DNA of 64,000 nt, from contig CAZAYY010000005.1 in the NCBI GenBank assembly GCA_964489525.1, forward strand, positions 62,001 through 126,000, in the 5' to 3' direction. This document shows, piece after piece, positions 8,242 to 17,578 of this stretch. The notes under the pieces were generated by a model. The model made no database searches. It was given only the letters and a program-made list of their open reading frames with translations, and was not told the DNA's origin. A program made the position numbers and the translations under genes. The first letter of the stretch is position 1, and every line of letters begins with the position of its first letter. This DNA is from CAZAYY01 sp964489525. GTDB taxonomy: Bacteria; Chloroflexota; Anaerolineae; Anaerolineales; JABWBV01.

Positions 8242-10329
8242 CTATGGAGTGACCTGGTATAAAAACAGCAGTGGGCGACCATCTACCGGAGAGTTAATTA
8301 CGGAAGAAACCCCACCCGGGTAGCCACTGGTGATGTACGGCAGTTCTCCCTCTCGCTCAGGAAGCACCACAAAAAGCGTATCTCCCTGCAAAGGGTACAA
8401 ACGGGCATCCTCAGCGTTGGTGAACGCCTCGTGGATATCGAACGCATCTACCTCAGGCGCCAGGTAGGGCAGTGTGGCAAAATCCCAGTACATGAAAGGC
8501 GCTCCAACAAAATAAACAAAAGGTTTACCAGGCATGGGGGTAAGGTATTCTGCCAGTTCGCGGGCTGCTTCGGCTCGCCGGCTGCCGTAGATTCGTTGGG
8601 GAGAAAACTCCACAAAATAGGTCTGGATGCTCAAGAAACCAAAGACTCCGACCAAGACCAACAAAAGCACATTTTGCGGCAGCCTGGGTTGAAATTTTTT
8701 CAGGTACTTGACCAATGTCCACAGCCCATACCCGACAATAAACATCGTCGGGACCGTCAGGGTCACAATGCGCATGGTGGAAGGCGGGGTGATGGTCAGC
8801 ATCCCTCCCAACAGGGTTCCTGCCCACCACCAACCCACGAAAGGCGCGATACGCCAATCTCCGGGCGGAATCATCACCCGGAGCGTGGTGAAAATGAGTG
8901 AGAAAAGGAACACTGCCCCAAAATATGGGTCAAGCAGAGGCTCGCGCAAGCCATACCAGATGGTTCGGTCCGAGTAGTAATTGAACGCCAATACAGACCG
9001 CTTAAACTGGTCTACAAGAATCTCCGCTTTCGTTTTTTGGATGATGTCCACCTCACGGTCGAGCCAACCGCTTTGGAAGATGCCCACCTGATTAACCCGG
9101 GCATTAAACATATCCGGAAAGCGTTGGGCATACTGCAGCATGGGTGCAGCAGTGATCAAAAATGCGGCGAGTGCCAACCATGGGCCGGTGCGCAGCCTGG
9201 ACCGCAGCAGCGGTGTACCATACAAGGCGAAATACAAAATAATTGCAAGCAAGAGCAAAGGCGTGGCCCGCCCACCCGCGTAAAAGTACATCACAAACCC
9301 GGCCACAACGCCCGTTAATGCCCAATCGCGGGGTGAGTCCAGTTCAACTGCCCGGTATAAAAACAAGAACATCAGGACCATAAAAAATGGATCGCCCACC
9401 TGGTGGGAACCTAACCGGGAATAATGAATGTGAAAATGGTAAAGGGCTACCAGGGCAGCGACCACCAGCCCCAGGCGGGGACCATGCACCCGCTTAACCA
9501 CAAAAAAGGTAAGCGGGACAGTCAGGGTGCCGTACAAAGCCCAGGGAAAGCGCAGGCCAAAAATGGTCTGGCCAAAGACTTCTAACCAGATGGCGTTGAC
9601 GAATGCAGCCATGGTGGGCACAGAAAGCCAGCCGGTTGTAAAGGGATTTTTGTATTCCCCGGTCAACACCTTCACAATTTCCAAACCCTGGGAAGCCTCG
9701 TCGCCGCCCAGGTTGTAAGGGATATTAACCAGCTCCCAAAAACGCAGCCCGGCAGCCAAAACCACAACACCCCCCAAAACCAACCAGAGCCTGGAAGAAA
9801 GCACAACCGTTTGCTTCTTTGGGGCAGGCAGGGTCCAAACCACCGGCATAAAAACCCCAATGGAAACCATCCAGGCCAGGGTAATCAGCAAATGGCTTTC
9901 TGTACTCTCCCGCCTGGGCAGTGCCGCCAAAACATACAGGCTGGCAGCAAGAGAAACCAATAAGAGCTGCCACCGCAAAGGCTCCGAACGAACCAGAGTC
10001 CAAAGGTCGCCCAGGCCGCCAAACACACCATTCCACAGCCTGGCCAACCATTTCCCCAGGGGAAAAGGCTGGCCGGCTTCCGGAAGCGCTCCGGCAGGGG
10101 TCTCGATTGAGGAGGGTACTGCTTCTGGGTGGCCGGCAGGCGCGCCAATGGTCAGCGTTTGCACCGGGTTGACCGGTTGGGCTTCGGGCAAATCGGACTG
10201 CAAAGAAGGAGGTTGTAAAACCGAATCGCCCGGGCGCGCCCAGCCATCCAGGGTGATGTCTTTGCGGCCAGATAACCTGGCTTTAAGATAATCCAGGATG
10301 CTGGGTTCATTCTGCGGTGTGTTGCTCAT
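8242..10329 (-). CDS. GT39/PMT-type glycosyltransferase, tandem paralogue
   Basis: 695 residues. The open frame runs further upstream to 10530, but the ATG at 10329 is chosen: it has AGAGG about 10 nt upstream, overlaps the preceding gene by only 23 bp, and gives an N-terminus starting MSNTPQNEPSIL that matches the EPSIL start of the gene at 4387. Residues 1-110 are soluble and Pro-rich, two helices lie at about 118-170, and the GT-C core starts near 180 with GGDEA at about 208-212. HIHYSRLGSHQVGDPF and FNARVNQVG blocks align with the 5827-8229 protein. It is the product of a local duplication. Donor and acceptor are unknown. Confidence 0.8.
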   Translation of the reverse strand: MSNTPQNEPSILDYLKARLSGRKDITLDGWARPGDSVLQPPSLQSDLPEAQPVNPVQTLTIGAPAGHPEAVPSSIETPAGALPEAGQPFPLGKWLARLWNGVFGGLGDLWTLVRSEPLRWQLLLVSLAASLYVLAALPRRESTESHLLITLAWMVSIGVFMPVVWTLPAPKKQTVVLSSRLWLVLGGVVVLAAGLRFWELVNIPYNLGGDEASQGLEIVKVLTGEYKNPFTTGWLSVPTMAAFVNAIWLEVFGQTIFGLRFPWALYGTLTVPLTFFVVKRVHGPRLGLVVAALVALYHFHIHYSRLGSHQVGDPFFMVLMFLFLYRAVELDSPRDWALTGVVAGFVMYFYAGGRATPLLLLAIILYFALYGTPLLRSRLRTGPWLALAAFLITAAPMLQYAQRFPDMFNARVNQVGIFQSGWLDREVDIIQKTKAEILVDQFKRSVLAFNYYSDRTIWYGLREPLLDPYFGAVFLFSLIFTTLRVMIPPGDWRIAPFVGWWWAGTLLGGMLTITPPSTMRIVTLTVPTMFIVGYGLWTLVKYLKKFQPRLPQNVLLLVLVGVFGFLSIQTYFVEFSPQRIYGSRRAEAARELAEYLTPMPGKPFVYFVGAPFMYWDFATLPYLAPEVDAFDIHEAFTNAEDARLYPLQGDTLFVVLPEREGELPYITSGYPGGVSSVINSPVDGRPLLFLYQVTP

Positions 10330-12277
10330 CAGGCAAAACCTCTTCTGCAGAAATTTGCGGAGGGCTTTGTTTGCGCCAGAGCCACACTGCCAGCACAAGC
10401 CCCACAAACGAGAAAAACAACCCCAGGGGCACATCCCACGGTTGATAGCGGAACACAATCGTTTTCTCACCCGCAGGAACTGGCACGGTGAGCCATGGCG
10501 CATCTTCGACCAGGGAGACAGCCTGCCCATTCACCCAGGCTCTCCATCCTGGATACATATTTTCTGTCACCGTTAAAACGCCCGGTAAATTATCAGAACA
10601 TTGAACTTCAATTTCTCCGGCCTGTGCTTGTGCCCGGCATGGGAATGTACCGGCTTGCGTACCTAAAGAAGCATATTCCACATTTTCTTGAAGGTAAACA
10701 TAAGGCGGATTCTCCCCTTCTCCCAAACGAGCAAAAATCTCCCCCGCTCCTACGAGTTCTTCGCGAGAGGAAAGCAGCTTGGGTTGGGGCATGGGCCGGT
10801 TTGCCCAATTCCAGGCCCAGACCACGTTGGCAAGTTTCAGCCTGTTATCCAGGGCAGGTTCAATCCAAAAATGTTCCCCAAAAGGCGTACTTACCCATTG
10901 GGTAGATTCAGTGTCTAACACGCCAACAGCTTCAAATACTGGGGCGCTTCCTTGCGTCACACCAATATATTGTGAAGAATACTGGTAAGCAGAGCGAATC
11001 GAAAAAACAAGAGGGATAAGCAGAAGCAATTTGAGATCGAACGCTATGGATACTTTCCGATTGTTGAGGCTTAAATCCAGCGCTAATTTAGATAAAGGAT
11101 AAGCCCAAAGTTGGTGCACCGCGATTGCGGCCAATCCTAACAAACCAGAAATTGCAAACCCCGCTAACAGGGGTGGCCAACGAACAAAAGCAATTCGAGG
11201 GAAATAAGGGATGAGCTGCTTGAATGGGAAGCCAGTCCCCACCAAAACCGGAATTACAAACAATGCAGAAAGGAACAGGATGTCCATCCGGCGTTTTTTG
11301 AAGGCCAGGGCAAAGCCCAGGACAGATAGGATAACCGGAATCCAGCCGACATACATGGAATATAACCAGGCGCCGCCCGATTTTCCTAAAGATGGATCTT
11401 CCAGGAACACCCGGTCTCGAATCACAAAATTGAGGAGGAAATATTCTAAAGGTTGGGTAAATTCAAATGAAAATGTCAGAGATTTGGTGATGTTTGGATA
11501 AAACCGGAGCACAGGTAAAAGGAAAAACCCTGCCAGCAAAACCGCGAGAATTACCGAAGCACCGAAATGTTTGAGCAATGTTTTCGCCTGTTCTTTGCCT
11601 GCAAAGAAATAAACCCCAACCGAAATCAAAGCAAAAACCAGGCCTGCCTGCATATACCCCTGGCCCGACAATAAAGCCAGAGCGCCAGTCACGGCTAAAA
11701 GGACAGAGGCTTTGTAGGATGGATTTCGAGCCAGGTGCAGCGCAGCCGCAATCACCAGGATGCAGCTGGATGTGGAGATAATCAGGGCGTGGGCCCCAAA
11801 GGTCATTCGTGCGGCCAGGTGGCCTGCAACCATCAGCATCAAGGCTGCCCAGGTACGGGCAAGAGGACTTAGCCCCAAGGTATAGCCGAGCCACCATTGG
11901 GCAAAACCAGCCAGACCAATAAAAAACCCCAGCGACAGCTTGATTCCGTTAACGGTTCCAAACACGCCAACCAACACAGCCACAACCGGGTGCAGGTGGG
12001 CACTGAAGACATCCCCCATGGCCGGTGCCCCGCCATTAATATTTCCATTCCACAACGCGCACCACCCACAGGCCTTTAGATCATCCCAAAAATGGTATGC
12101 CTGGATTTGCGACCCAAACTCTCTGCCCTGGGGCCAGGTATATGGGTCCAGGTTCAGGTAGGGAGCCGTAAAAAATCCTGCCAGGAGCAAAATCAGCCCA
12201 AACTCAAGCAGCAGTATATGCAGGTTTGCATGCAAACCCAACCAGTTTTTCAGCCGAAGCCAGAGCGGTGAATCCAT
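10307..12277 (-). CDS. YfhO-like polytopic membrane protein
   Basis: 656 residues with about 11-12 helices through residue 430, then a C-terminal beta-rich outside domain, and a last helix near 620-640. The C-terminal block (NMYPGWRAWVNG, then VPAGEKTIVFRYQP) is the signature of YfhO-family proteins, which are GT-C-fold membrane proteins linked to glycosylation of lipoteichoic acid or other envelope polymers. AGGGA precedes the ATG by about 9 nt and overlaps the end of the GT4 gene, so the two are coupled. The N-terminal loop has Trp- and Asn-rich segments (WNGNINGGAP) typical of this group. An envelope sugar-transfer role is likely; the specific substrate is not predictable. Confidence 0.75.
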   Translation of the reverse strand: MDSPLWLRLKNWLGLHANLHILLLEFGLILLLAGFFTAPYLNLDPYTWPQGREFGSQIQAYHFWDDLKACGWCALWNGNINGGAPAMGDVFSAHLHPVVAVLVGVFGTVNGIKLSLGFFIGLAGFAQWWLGYTLGLSPLARTWAALMLMVAGHLAARMTFGAHALIISTSSCILVIAAALHLARNPSYKASVLLAVTGALALLSGQGYMQAGLVFALISVGVYFFAGKEQAKTLLKHFGASVILAVLLAGFFLLPVLRFYPNITKSLTFSFEFTQPLEYFLLNFVIRDRVFLEDPSLGKSGGAWLYSMYVGWIPVILSVLGFALAFKKRRMDILFLSALFVIPVLVGTGFPFKQLIPYFPRIAFVRWPPLLAGFAISGLLGLAAIAVHQLWAYPLSKLALDLSLNNRKVSIAFDLKLLLLIPLVFSIRSAYQYSSQYIGVTQGSAPVFEAVGVLDTESTQWVSTPFGEHFWIEPALDNRLKLANVVWAWNWANRPMPQPKLLSSREELVGAGEIFARLGEGENPPYVYLQENVEYASLGTQAGTFPCRAQAQAGEIEVQCSDNLPGVLTVTENMYPGWRAWVNGQAVSLVEDAPWLTVPVPAGEKTIVFRYQPWDVPLGLFFSFVGLVLAVWLWRKQSPPQISAEEVLPDEQHTAE

Positions 12278-12282
12278 AAACT

Positions 12283-13452
12283 TTATCCCTGTTTGGAGAG
12301 TTCCCGTTCCAAGGTTAAGAACATCTTTTCAAAAGCCTGCGAATTCGTGTCCGGGTGGAACATCTGGCGTACTTTGGGCGGGTTGCCCTGGTACTTTTCC
12401 GGGTGGTCAAAAATATCCAGAATCGCCTGAGCGAGGGCGTCGGAATCGCCAATGGGGATGACTTTACCCATGCCCGTCATGGCCACAGGCTGGCGGACAC
12501 CGGGCAGGTTGGAGGCCACGGCGGGCGTGCCGTTCATCATGGCTTCAATCTGGACGAACCCAAAGGTCTCGGTGGAGTTGAGGCTGGGAACCACCAACAC
12601 ATCCAGGTTCGGAAAGTAAGCGGCCATCTGTTCCAGGGTGAGCACCCCCAGGAACTTCCAATTACCAGCCTTTTCATACGCCTGGATGCGTGGCGCAAGC
12701 CGGTTGAAATAGTCGGTTTCACCCCAAACATTCTGGTACTGCCCGGCAAACAGCACACGGGCACCAGGGTAGCGGGTCAGGATGGCTGGCATGGCATCGA
12801 GCAGTACTTCGACCCCTTTTTCAGAAGCAAAGCGGGTGGCCATACCGATCACCTTGCGGCCTTCGGGGTTGTGGGCTTGCTGGAAAGCGGCAATGTTCTC
12901 TGGCGGCGCTTCCGGCAGGTGAACATTCGGGGCAATCACCGTGCGTTTTTTGGCGAAATAGGTCAGGTAGGGGGAATGATTGGCAAAATCTTCTGTGTAG
13001 GCCACTACCCGGTGTGCAAAAAAACCGGCCAGGTAATTCATGGTATGCACAACCAGGTTGACAAAACGGTTAAACAAACCGGGCGGCAGAAGCAAGTCAG
13101 AATGGTAGAGGATTGCGGTAGGTTTCTTAAAAAGGCGGCCGCGCAAGGCCACGCCGGCAGCGTCAAACTGGGGCAGGTGCAGCAAAACCGCATCATGCTC
13201 CAACACCATACGGGTGGCGACCCACCCAAAAGACGGGGCAATCACCCCTTTGTTCACGCGAGCCACCACCGGCAAACGCACCACGCACACACCATCCAAC
13301 ACTTCTTCGCGGGGGAGGTCTTTTTCGTATTGGGTGGTTAAGACAGTGACCTGGTGGCCGCGCCGGACAAGGGCCTTGGCCAGGCGTTCGGCGTAAATGG
13401 TCAGGCCGCTGGTATGGGGACGGTAGTAGGTCAGAACGGTGAGAATACGCAC
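12283..13452 (-). CDS. GT4-family glycosyltransferase
   Basis: 389 residues from a GTG at 13452. An in-frame TTG at 13461 is only 1-2 nt from the AAAGGA ribosome site, whereas the GTG is 9 nt away and yields MRILTVLTYYRPHTSG, the normal GT4 beginning. It has two Rossmann domains (GT-B fold). The N-terminal domain carries the acceptor-side HTSGLTIYAERLA motif. The C-terminal domain has RFASEKGVEVLLDA and the donor-binding VPSLNSTETFGFVQIEAMMNG with its E(x7)E pair. It is cytosolic or membrane-peripheral and probably uses a nucleotide sugar to extend a lipid-linked glycan. It sits in the GT cluster, 38 bp after the epimerase. Confidence 0.88.
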   Translation of the reverse strand: MRILTVLTYYRPHTSGLTIYAERLAKALVRRGHQVTVLTTQYEKDLPREEVLDGVCVVRLPVVARVNKGVIAPSFGWVATRMVLEHDAVLLHLPQFDAAGVALRGRLFKKPTAILYHSDLLLPPGLFNRFVNLVVHTMNYLAGFFAHRVVAYTEDFANHSPYLTYFAKKRTVIAPNVHLPEAPPENIAAFQQAHNPEGRKVIGMATRFASEKGVEVLLDAMPAILTRYPGARVLFAGQYQNVWGETDYFNRLAPRIQAYEKAGNWKFLGVLTLEQMAAYFPNLDVLVVPSLNSTETFGFVQIEAMMNGTPAVASNLPGVRQPVAMTGMGKVIPIGDSDALAQAILDIFDHPEKYQGNPPKVRQMFHPDTNSQAFEKMFLTLERELSKQG

Positions 13453-13490
13453 AACTTGCAATCCTTTCGCGGGCCTACCCGGCCCCCAGA

Positions 13491-14525
13491 CTATGCGCTC
13501 GTGAAAAGCGCCGGGTTGTCTTTCACCCAGTGAAACAGGCGGGTGATGCCTTCTTCAACACCAATTTTGGGCGTCCAGCCCAGGTCATAAGCGGCTCTGG
13601 CAATATCGGACACATAGACCCGTTGGTCGCCTGGGCGCCAATCGCTCCATGAAACCGGGATTTCAGCACCGAAAAGACGGGTTAGAATGGGGCCAAATTC
13701 TGCCCAAACCGAAAGCGTATTGGCAGGCCCACCCCCAATGTTAAAAACCTGGCCAGCAACCCGGTTGGGGTTGGCAATCGCGGCATCATAAGCATCTAAC
13801 AAATCTTCGACATAAAGGACATCGCGTACCTGCTTGCCATCGCCATAAATGGTGATGGGTTTTCCAGTCAGGACAGCGATAATAAACCAGGCAACCCAAC
13901 CCTGGTCTTCGACCCCAAACTGGCGCGGGCCATAGATGCAGCTTTGGCGCAGCACCACCGTAGGCAGGTCGTAAATCCGGTGATAATCCCGGACATATTG
14001 GTCACCGGTCCCCTTGGAACAGCCATATGGCGAGTGAAAATCCAGGGAATGGCTTTCGCTGATGCCGTTGGGAAAATCGGCATAATAGTAGTTCGTGTCG
14101 CCTTCTTTGACAACCACATCCTCCATACCGCCATACACCTTGTTGGTGGAAGAATACAGAATGGTGGGGAAACGACCAGAAAGGCGGGCTGCTTCGAGGA
14201 CGTTAAACGTCCCCAGGGCGTTGTGTTCAAAATCTTCACGAGGATGGGTCACCGAAGTGGTGACAGCCACCTGGCCGGCCAGGTGGACAATTACATCCGC
14301 ATCACGTGCCACAGCCGTGAGAAGCGAAACATCGCGCACATCACCCTGCACCAGGCGGAAAGACCCCTTGCCGTGGGTTTGCTGCAGCCAGGCCAGGTTG
14401 AGGCCAGCCCCCCGACGCGACAGGTTGTCGTACACGGTGACATGCTCGCCGCGCTGCAGGAGGCGGTTGACATAATTAGAACCAATAAAACCGGCGCCGC
14501 CGGTGACAAGATATTTAGGTGTCAT
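13491..14525 (-). CDS. NAD-dependent nucleotide-sugar epimerase, CDP-paratose 2-epimerase-like
   Basis: 344 residues, extended SDR fold. The NAD site is GGAGFIGSN (about 9-17), the catalytic Ser/Thr is in YSSTNKVYG and the YxxxK pair is in SPYGCSKG. DNLSRRGAG near residue 33, and the long RQSCIYGPRQFG plus EDQGWVAWF stretch, are characteristic of the CDP-paratose/tyvelose 2-epimerase (RfbE/Tyv) branch rather than GalE. It interconverts C2 or C4 epimers of a nucleotide sugar. No other CDP-dideoxyhexose gene is nearby, so the real substrate is open. The position between the flippase-like protein and the GT4 gene suggests it supplies a donor for this cluster. Confidence 0.82.
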   Translation of the reverse strand: MTPKYLVTGGAGFIGSNYVNRLLQRGEHVTVYDNLSRRGAGLNLAWLQQTHGKGSFRLVQGDVRDVSLLTAVARDADVIVHLAGQVAVTTSVTHPREDFEHNALGTFNVLEAARLSGRFPTILYSSTNKVYGGMEDVVVKEGDTNYYYADFPNGISESHSLDFHSPYGCSKGTGDQYVRDYHRIYDLPTVVLRQSCIYGPRQFGVEDQGWVAWFIIAVLTGKPITIYGDGKQVRDVLYVEDLLDAYDAAIANPNRVAGQVFNIGGGPANTLSVWAEFGPILTRLFGAEIPVSWSDWRPGDQRVYVSDIARAAYDLGWTPKIGVEEGITRLFHWVKDNPALFTSA

Positions 14526-14546
14526 AGCGTCATGTCCAATCCGGGT

Positions 14547-15599
14547 TTACAAATCTGAAGCAGCCGGGGTTTCGCCATTTTCGGGGGAAACCGGGGCACG
14601 GCTGCGCAGCGCCCGGTATAATCCAACCAGCGATTCACCCTCCACCATCAGACCGTAAATCCCAAGTAGGGATGTTATAAAGTAGTATACCGCATGGACG
14701 GTAATTGCATACGCCAGGGCCTGGACATAGGAAACATCGAAAAGGCGCAGCACAAACACCAGCGCGGCTTGCACCACCCCCAACCCACCAGGAGCAGAAG
14801 GAATGGCAACACCCAGACCAACCATCCCCAGGCCAAACGCTGCCCACACAAACCGGGCAGAAGGCACAAACGCCAGCAGCGTAAGGTAATATAAAAAGGC
14901 TGTAATGGACCAGTTCAGCACAAGCCAGAATAAAACCGCGCTGAACCGGCGGAAATCGGTCATCACACTCAGCCCATCAAAAAAGGAATGTACCTGGGAG
15001 GCTTTGATAAACTTTAAGAACGAAATCCTGGCTTGAAACCACCCCAGTACCCGGAGAAAAAAATCGCGGTTGCGCGCAGCATAAAACAAAAAAAGCAGCC
15101 CAACCGCCATAATCAGCACAGCCAACAAGGCTTTGGATTCCGCCCCTTCCATGCCAACTACAAAGGGCAGTGTCACCAGTACAAGGCCGCCAATCAGCAG
15201 CACATCCAAAATGCGCTCCACCATGATGGTTGAAAGCGCCTGCCAAAAGCGAACTTTGCTCTCCCCCCGGCTGATGAGAAACGCCCGCCCAACTTCACCC
15301 AGGCGAAAGGGCAGGAAGTTGTTGAGCAAGTATCCTTCGTTGATGGTCAGGAAAACTTTCCCAAACGAAACCTGGTTCTTTAACAACGTACGCCAGGCAA
15401 AGGTTCGGGCAAACAAGGACAAAACAAAAAGAAAAATGGCAGGGACCACATAGCGGTAATCTGCGTTGCGGAACTCACCTGCCAGTTCTCGAAAATCTAC
15501 CGTTGAAAACAAACCCACCAGAAGGACAGCGCTGATGATCAGCCCAGGCAGCACCCGGGCTGCTTCTTTTTTCAGGGAAGTGGGTTTTTGAGCTTCCAT
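14547..15599 (-). CDS. LPG-synthase-TM (UPF0104-type) integral membrane protein, possible flippase
   Basis: 350 residues with about eight membrane helices. It has the conserved blocks of the lysylphosphatidylglycerol-synthase transmembrane family: NEGYLLNNFLPFRLGEVGRA near 90-110, and PSAPGGLGVVQA in the C-terminal half. The catalytic synthetase domain of MprF is absent, so only the membrane half (flippase-like in MprF) is present. The ATG at 15599 is preferred over one at 15620 because AGGGG sits 7 nt before it; that AGGGG overlaps the lepA stop, giving a 10-bp gene spacing. Within this cluster it may move a lipid-linked sugar across the membrane. That is inference; no member function is assigned by sequence alone. 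Confidence 0.78.
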   Translation of the reverse strand: MEAQKPTSLKKEAARVLPGLIISAVLLVGLFSTVDFRELAGEFRNADYRYVVPAIFLFVLSLFARTFAWRTLLKNQVSFGKVFLTINEGYLLNNFLPFRLGEVGRAFLISRGESKVRFWQALSTIMVERILDVLLIGGLVLVTLPFVVGMEGAESKALLAVLIMAVGLLFLFYAARNRDFFLRVLGWFQARISFLKFIKASQVHSFFDGLSVMTDFRRFSAVLFWLVLNWSITAFLYYLTLLAFVPSARFVWAAFGLGMVGLGVAIPSAPGGLGVVQAALVFVLRLFDVSYVQALAYAITVHAVYYFITSLLGIYGLMVEGESLVGLYRALRSRAPVSPENGETPAASDL

Positions 15600-15609
15600 T
15601 AAAAAGCCC

Positions 15610-17427
15610 CTAATCTTCATCCAGTTTGAGCATAACCAGGAAAGCTTCCTGGGGAATTTCTACACTGCCAATCATCTTCATCCGCTTTTTGCCTTTTTTC
15701 TGCTTTTCCAACAGTTTGCGCTTGCGGGTGATATCCCCACCGTAGCACTTGGCCAACACATCTTTACGGATCGCGCTGACATTGGCACGCGAGATGATGC
15801 GCCCACCCGAACGTGCCTGGATGGGCACAACGAACATCTGGCGGGGAATCAGTTCTTTTAACTTGGTGATCATCGCCTGGCCGCGATGGTAGGCGTCGTC
15901 TTTATGCACAATGGTCGCCAGAGCATCAACAGGTTCGTTGTTGACCAGGATTTCAAGGCGTTGAAGTTCATCGGCACGGTATTCCAAAAACTGGTAATCC
16001 ATGGAGGCGTAGCCCCTGCTTTTCGACTTTAATTGGTCAAAATAATCAATAATCAGTTCGGAAAGGGGTATTTCGAAATTTAACTGCACCCGGTTGGGGG
16101 CAGGATAATCCTGGTCTACAAACACCCCGCGGCGTTTGCGGGTCATTTCCATGATGACACCGTAATATTCCATCGGGGTGAAGATTTGGATTTTCATCCA
16201 GGGTTCGCGAATTTCGGCAATATTCCCTTCCTCTGGAAGTTCTGCAGGAGAAGAAATCCGGATGACCTCTTTGGTGGATAACAGGACGACTTCGTATTCT
16301 ACCGAGGGCGCGGTGACGACGATGTCCAGGTCGTACTCACGCTCCAGGCGCTCCTGGATGATTTCCATGTGGAACATCCCCAAAAAGCCGCAGCGGAAAC
16401 CAAAATTAAGCGCCTGGGATGTTTCAGGTTCGAATACCAATGAAGCATCGTTAAGCTGGAGCTTTTCGAGCGCTTCCCGCAGGTTGCCATAGTCCTCCCC
16501 TTCCACGGGGTAGATTCCGGCAAAAACCATGGATTTGGCTTTTTGGTAGCCAGGGAGTGGCTCGACAGCCGGGTTGCGAACCAGGGTGAAGGTATCACCC
16601 ACCCGGCATTCGTGAACCGTTTTCAAACCCGTCGCGACATAGCCCACTTCACCTGGAGCAAGGCGCTGGGCTGGTTTCAGGGTTGGAGAAAACGTACCAA
16701 TTTCAACCGGTTTGATGGCTCCACCCGTGGCCATGAGCGCCAGGGTGTCCGTGGCATTAATTTCGCCTTCAACCACACGCACATAAGCCACCACGCCTTT
16801 ATAAGAGTCGTAATGCGAATCAAAAATCAGGGCGCGCAGGGGGGCATCGGGCTTACCTTTGGGCGGCTTAACCTGGGCAATAATCGTTTCCAAAACCTCT
16901 TCAACATTTACACCCTCTTTGGCGGAAATGCGCAGAATACCGTCCGCAGGTACCCCCAACAGGCTGCTGACCTCCTGGGCAATTTCATCGGGACGGGCTG
17001 AGGGCAGGTCAATTTTATTGATAATCGGAATAATTTCCAGATCGGCTTCAAATGCCAGGTACAGGTTCGCCAGGGTTTGGGCTTCCATCCCCTGGGAAGC
17101 ATCTACCACCAGAACAGCCCCTTCGCAGGCAGCCAATGCCCGGCTGACTTCATAGCCAAAATCCACGTGACCCGGAGTGTCAATCAGGTTCAGCTGGTAC
17201 TCCAGGCCATCCCTGGCTGTGTACAACATCCGGACAGCGGAGGCTTTGATCGTCACGCCTTTTTCGCGTTCGAGGTCCATGCTGTCCAGTACCTGTTCCA
17301 TCATTTCCCGATCGGAAATCGTGCCGGTCATTTGAAGCAAGCGGTCCGCCAGGGTAGATTTCCCATGGTCAATATGGGCCACAATACAAAAATTGCGTAT
17401 GCGTTCGATAGGAATTTCTTTGCTCAT
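15610..17427 (-). CDS. lepA: elongation factor 4 (LepA), translational GTPase
   Basis: 605 residues, the normal LepA length. G1 is AHIDHGKST, G3 is DTPGH, G4 is NKID, and the LepA-specific C-terminal domain ends near GGDITRKRKLLEKQKKGKKRMK. The start at 17427 gives MSKEIPIERIRNF; a longer open frame to 17598 has no support. LepA acts on the ribosome in the cytosol, promoting back-translocation or assembly under stress. It heads the long glycosyltransferase run; the next gene starts 10 bp after its stop. A TATACT box lies 10 nt before the ATG, which predicts a very short leader. Whether the downstream genes share this promoter is not known. Confidence 0.97.
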   Translation of the reverse strand: MSKEIPIERIRNFCIVAHIDHGKSTLADRLLQMTGTISDREMMEQVLDSMDLEREKGVTIKASAVRMLYTARDGLEYQLNLIDTPGHVDFGYEVSRALAACEGAVLVVDASQGMEAQTLANLYLAFEADLEIIPIINKIDLPSARPDEIAQEVSSLLGVPADGILRISAKEGVNVEEVLETIIAQVKPPKGKPDAPLRALIFDSHYDSYKGVVAYVRVVEGEINATDTLALMATGGAIKPVEIGTFSPTLKPAQRLAPGEVGYVATGLKTVHECRVGDTFTLVRNPAVEPLPGYQKAKSMVFAGIYPVEGEDYGNLREALEKLQLNDASLVFEPETSQALNFGFRCGFLGMFHMEIIQERLEREYDLDIVVTAPSVEYEVVLLSTKEVIRISSPAELPEEGNIAEIREPWMKIQIFTPMEYYGVIMEMTRKRRGVFVDQDYPAPNRVQLNFEIPLSELIIDYFDQLKSKSRGYASMDYQFLEYRADELQRLEILVNNEPVDALATIVHKDDAYHRGQAMITKLKELIPRQMFVVPIQARSGGRIISRANVSAIRKDVLAKCYGGDITRKRKLLEKQKKGKKRMKMIGSVEIPQEAFLVMLKLDED

Positions 17428-17578
17428 AATCCGGGGAAGTATACCCGATTTATGGATAGTTTGGCATTTGAAGTTTGGAGGTAGAAGTTGGTAGTGGGCG
17501 TTGGTCGCAAACCTGTGACACAAACTTGCTTTAGTTGATTTTCTTAGTGATTCTAAACCAACCTTTACTTGTGGATGG

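Noticed and set aside
12355..13341. A 328-codon open frame on the plus strand, antisense to the GT4 gene
   Set aside because: Its translation is rich in His, Gln, Gly and Arg with no fold or motif, while the minus strand has a full GT4 enzyme with conserved motifs. It is a codon-bias shadow.
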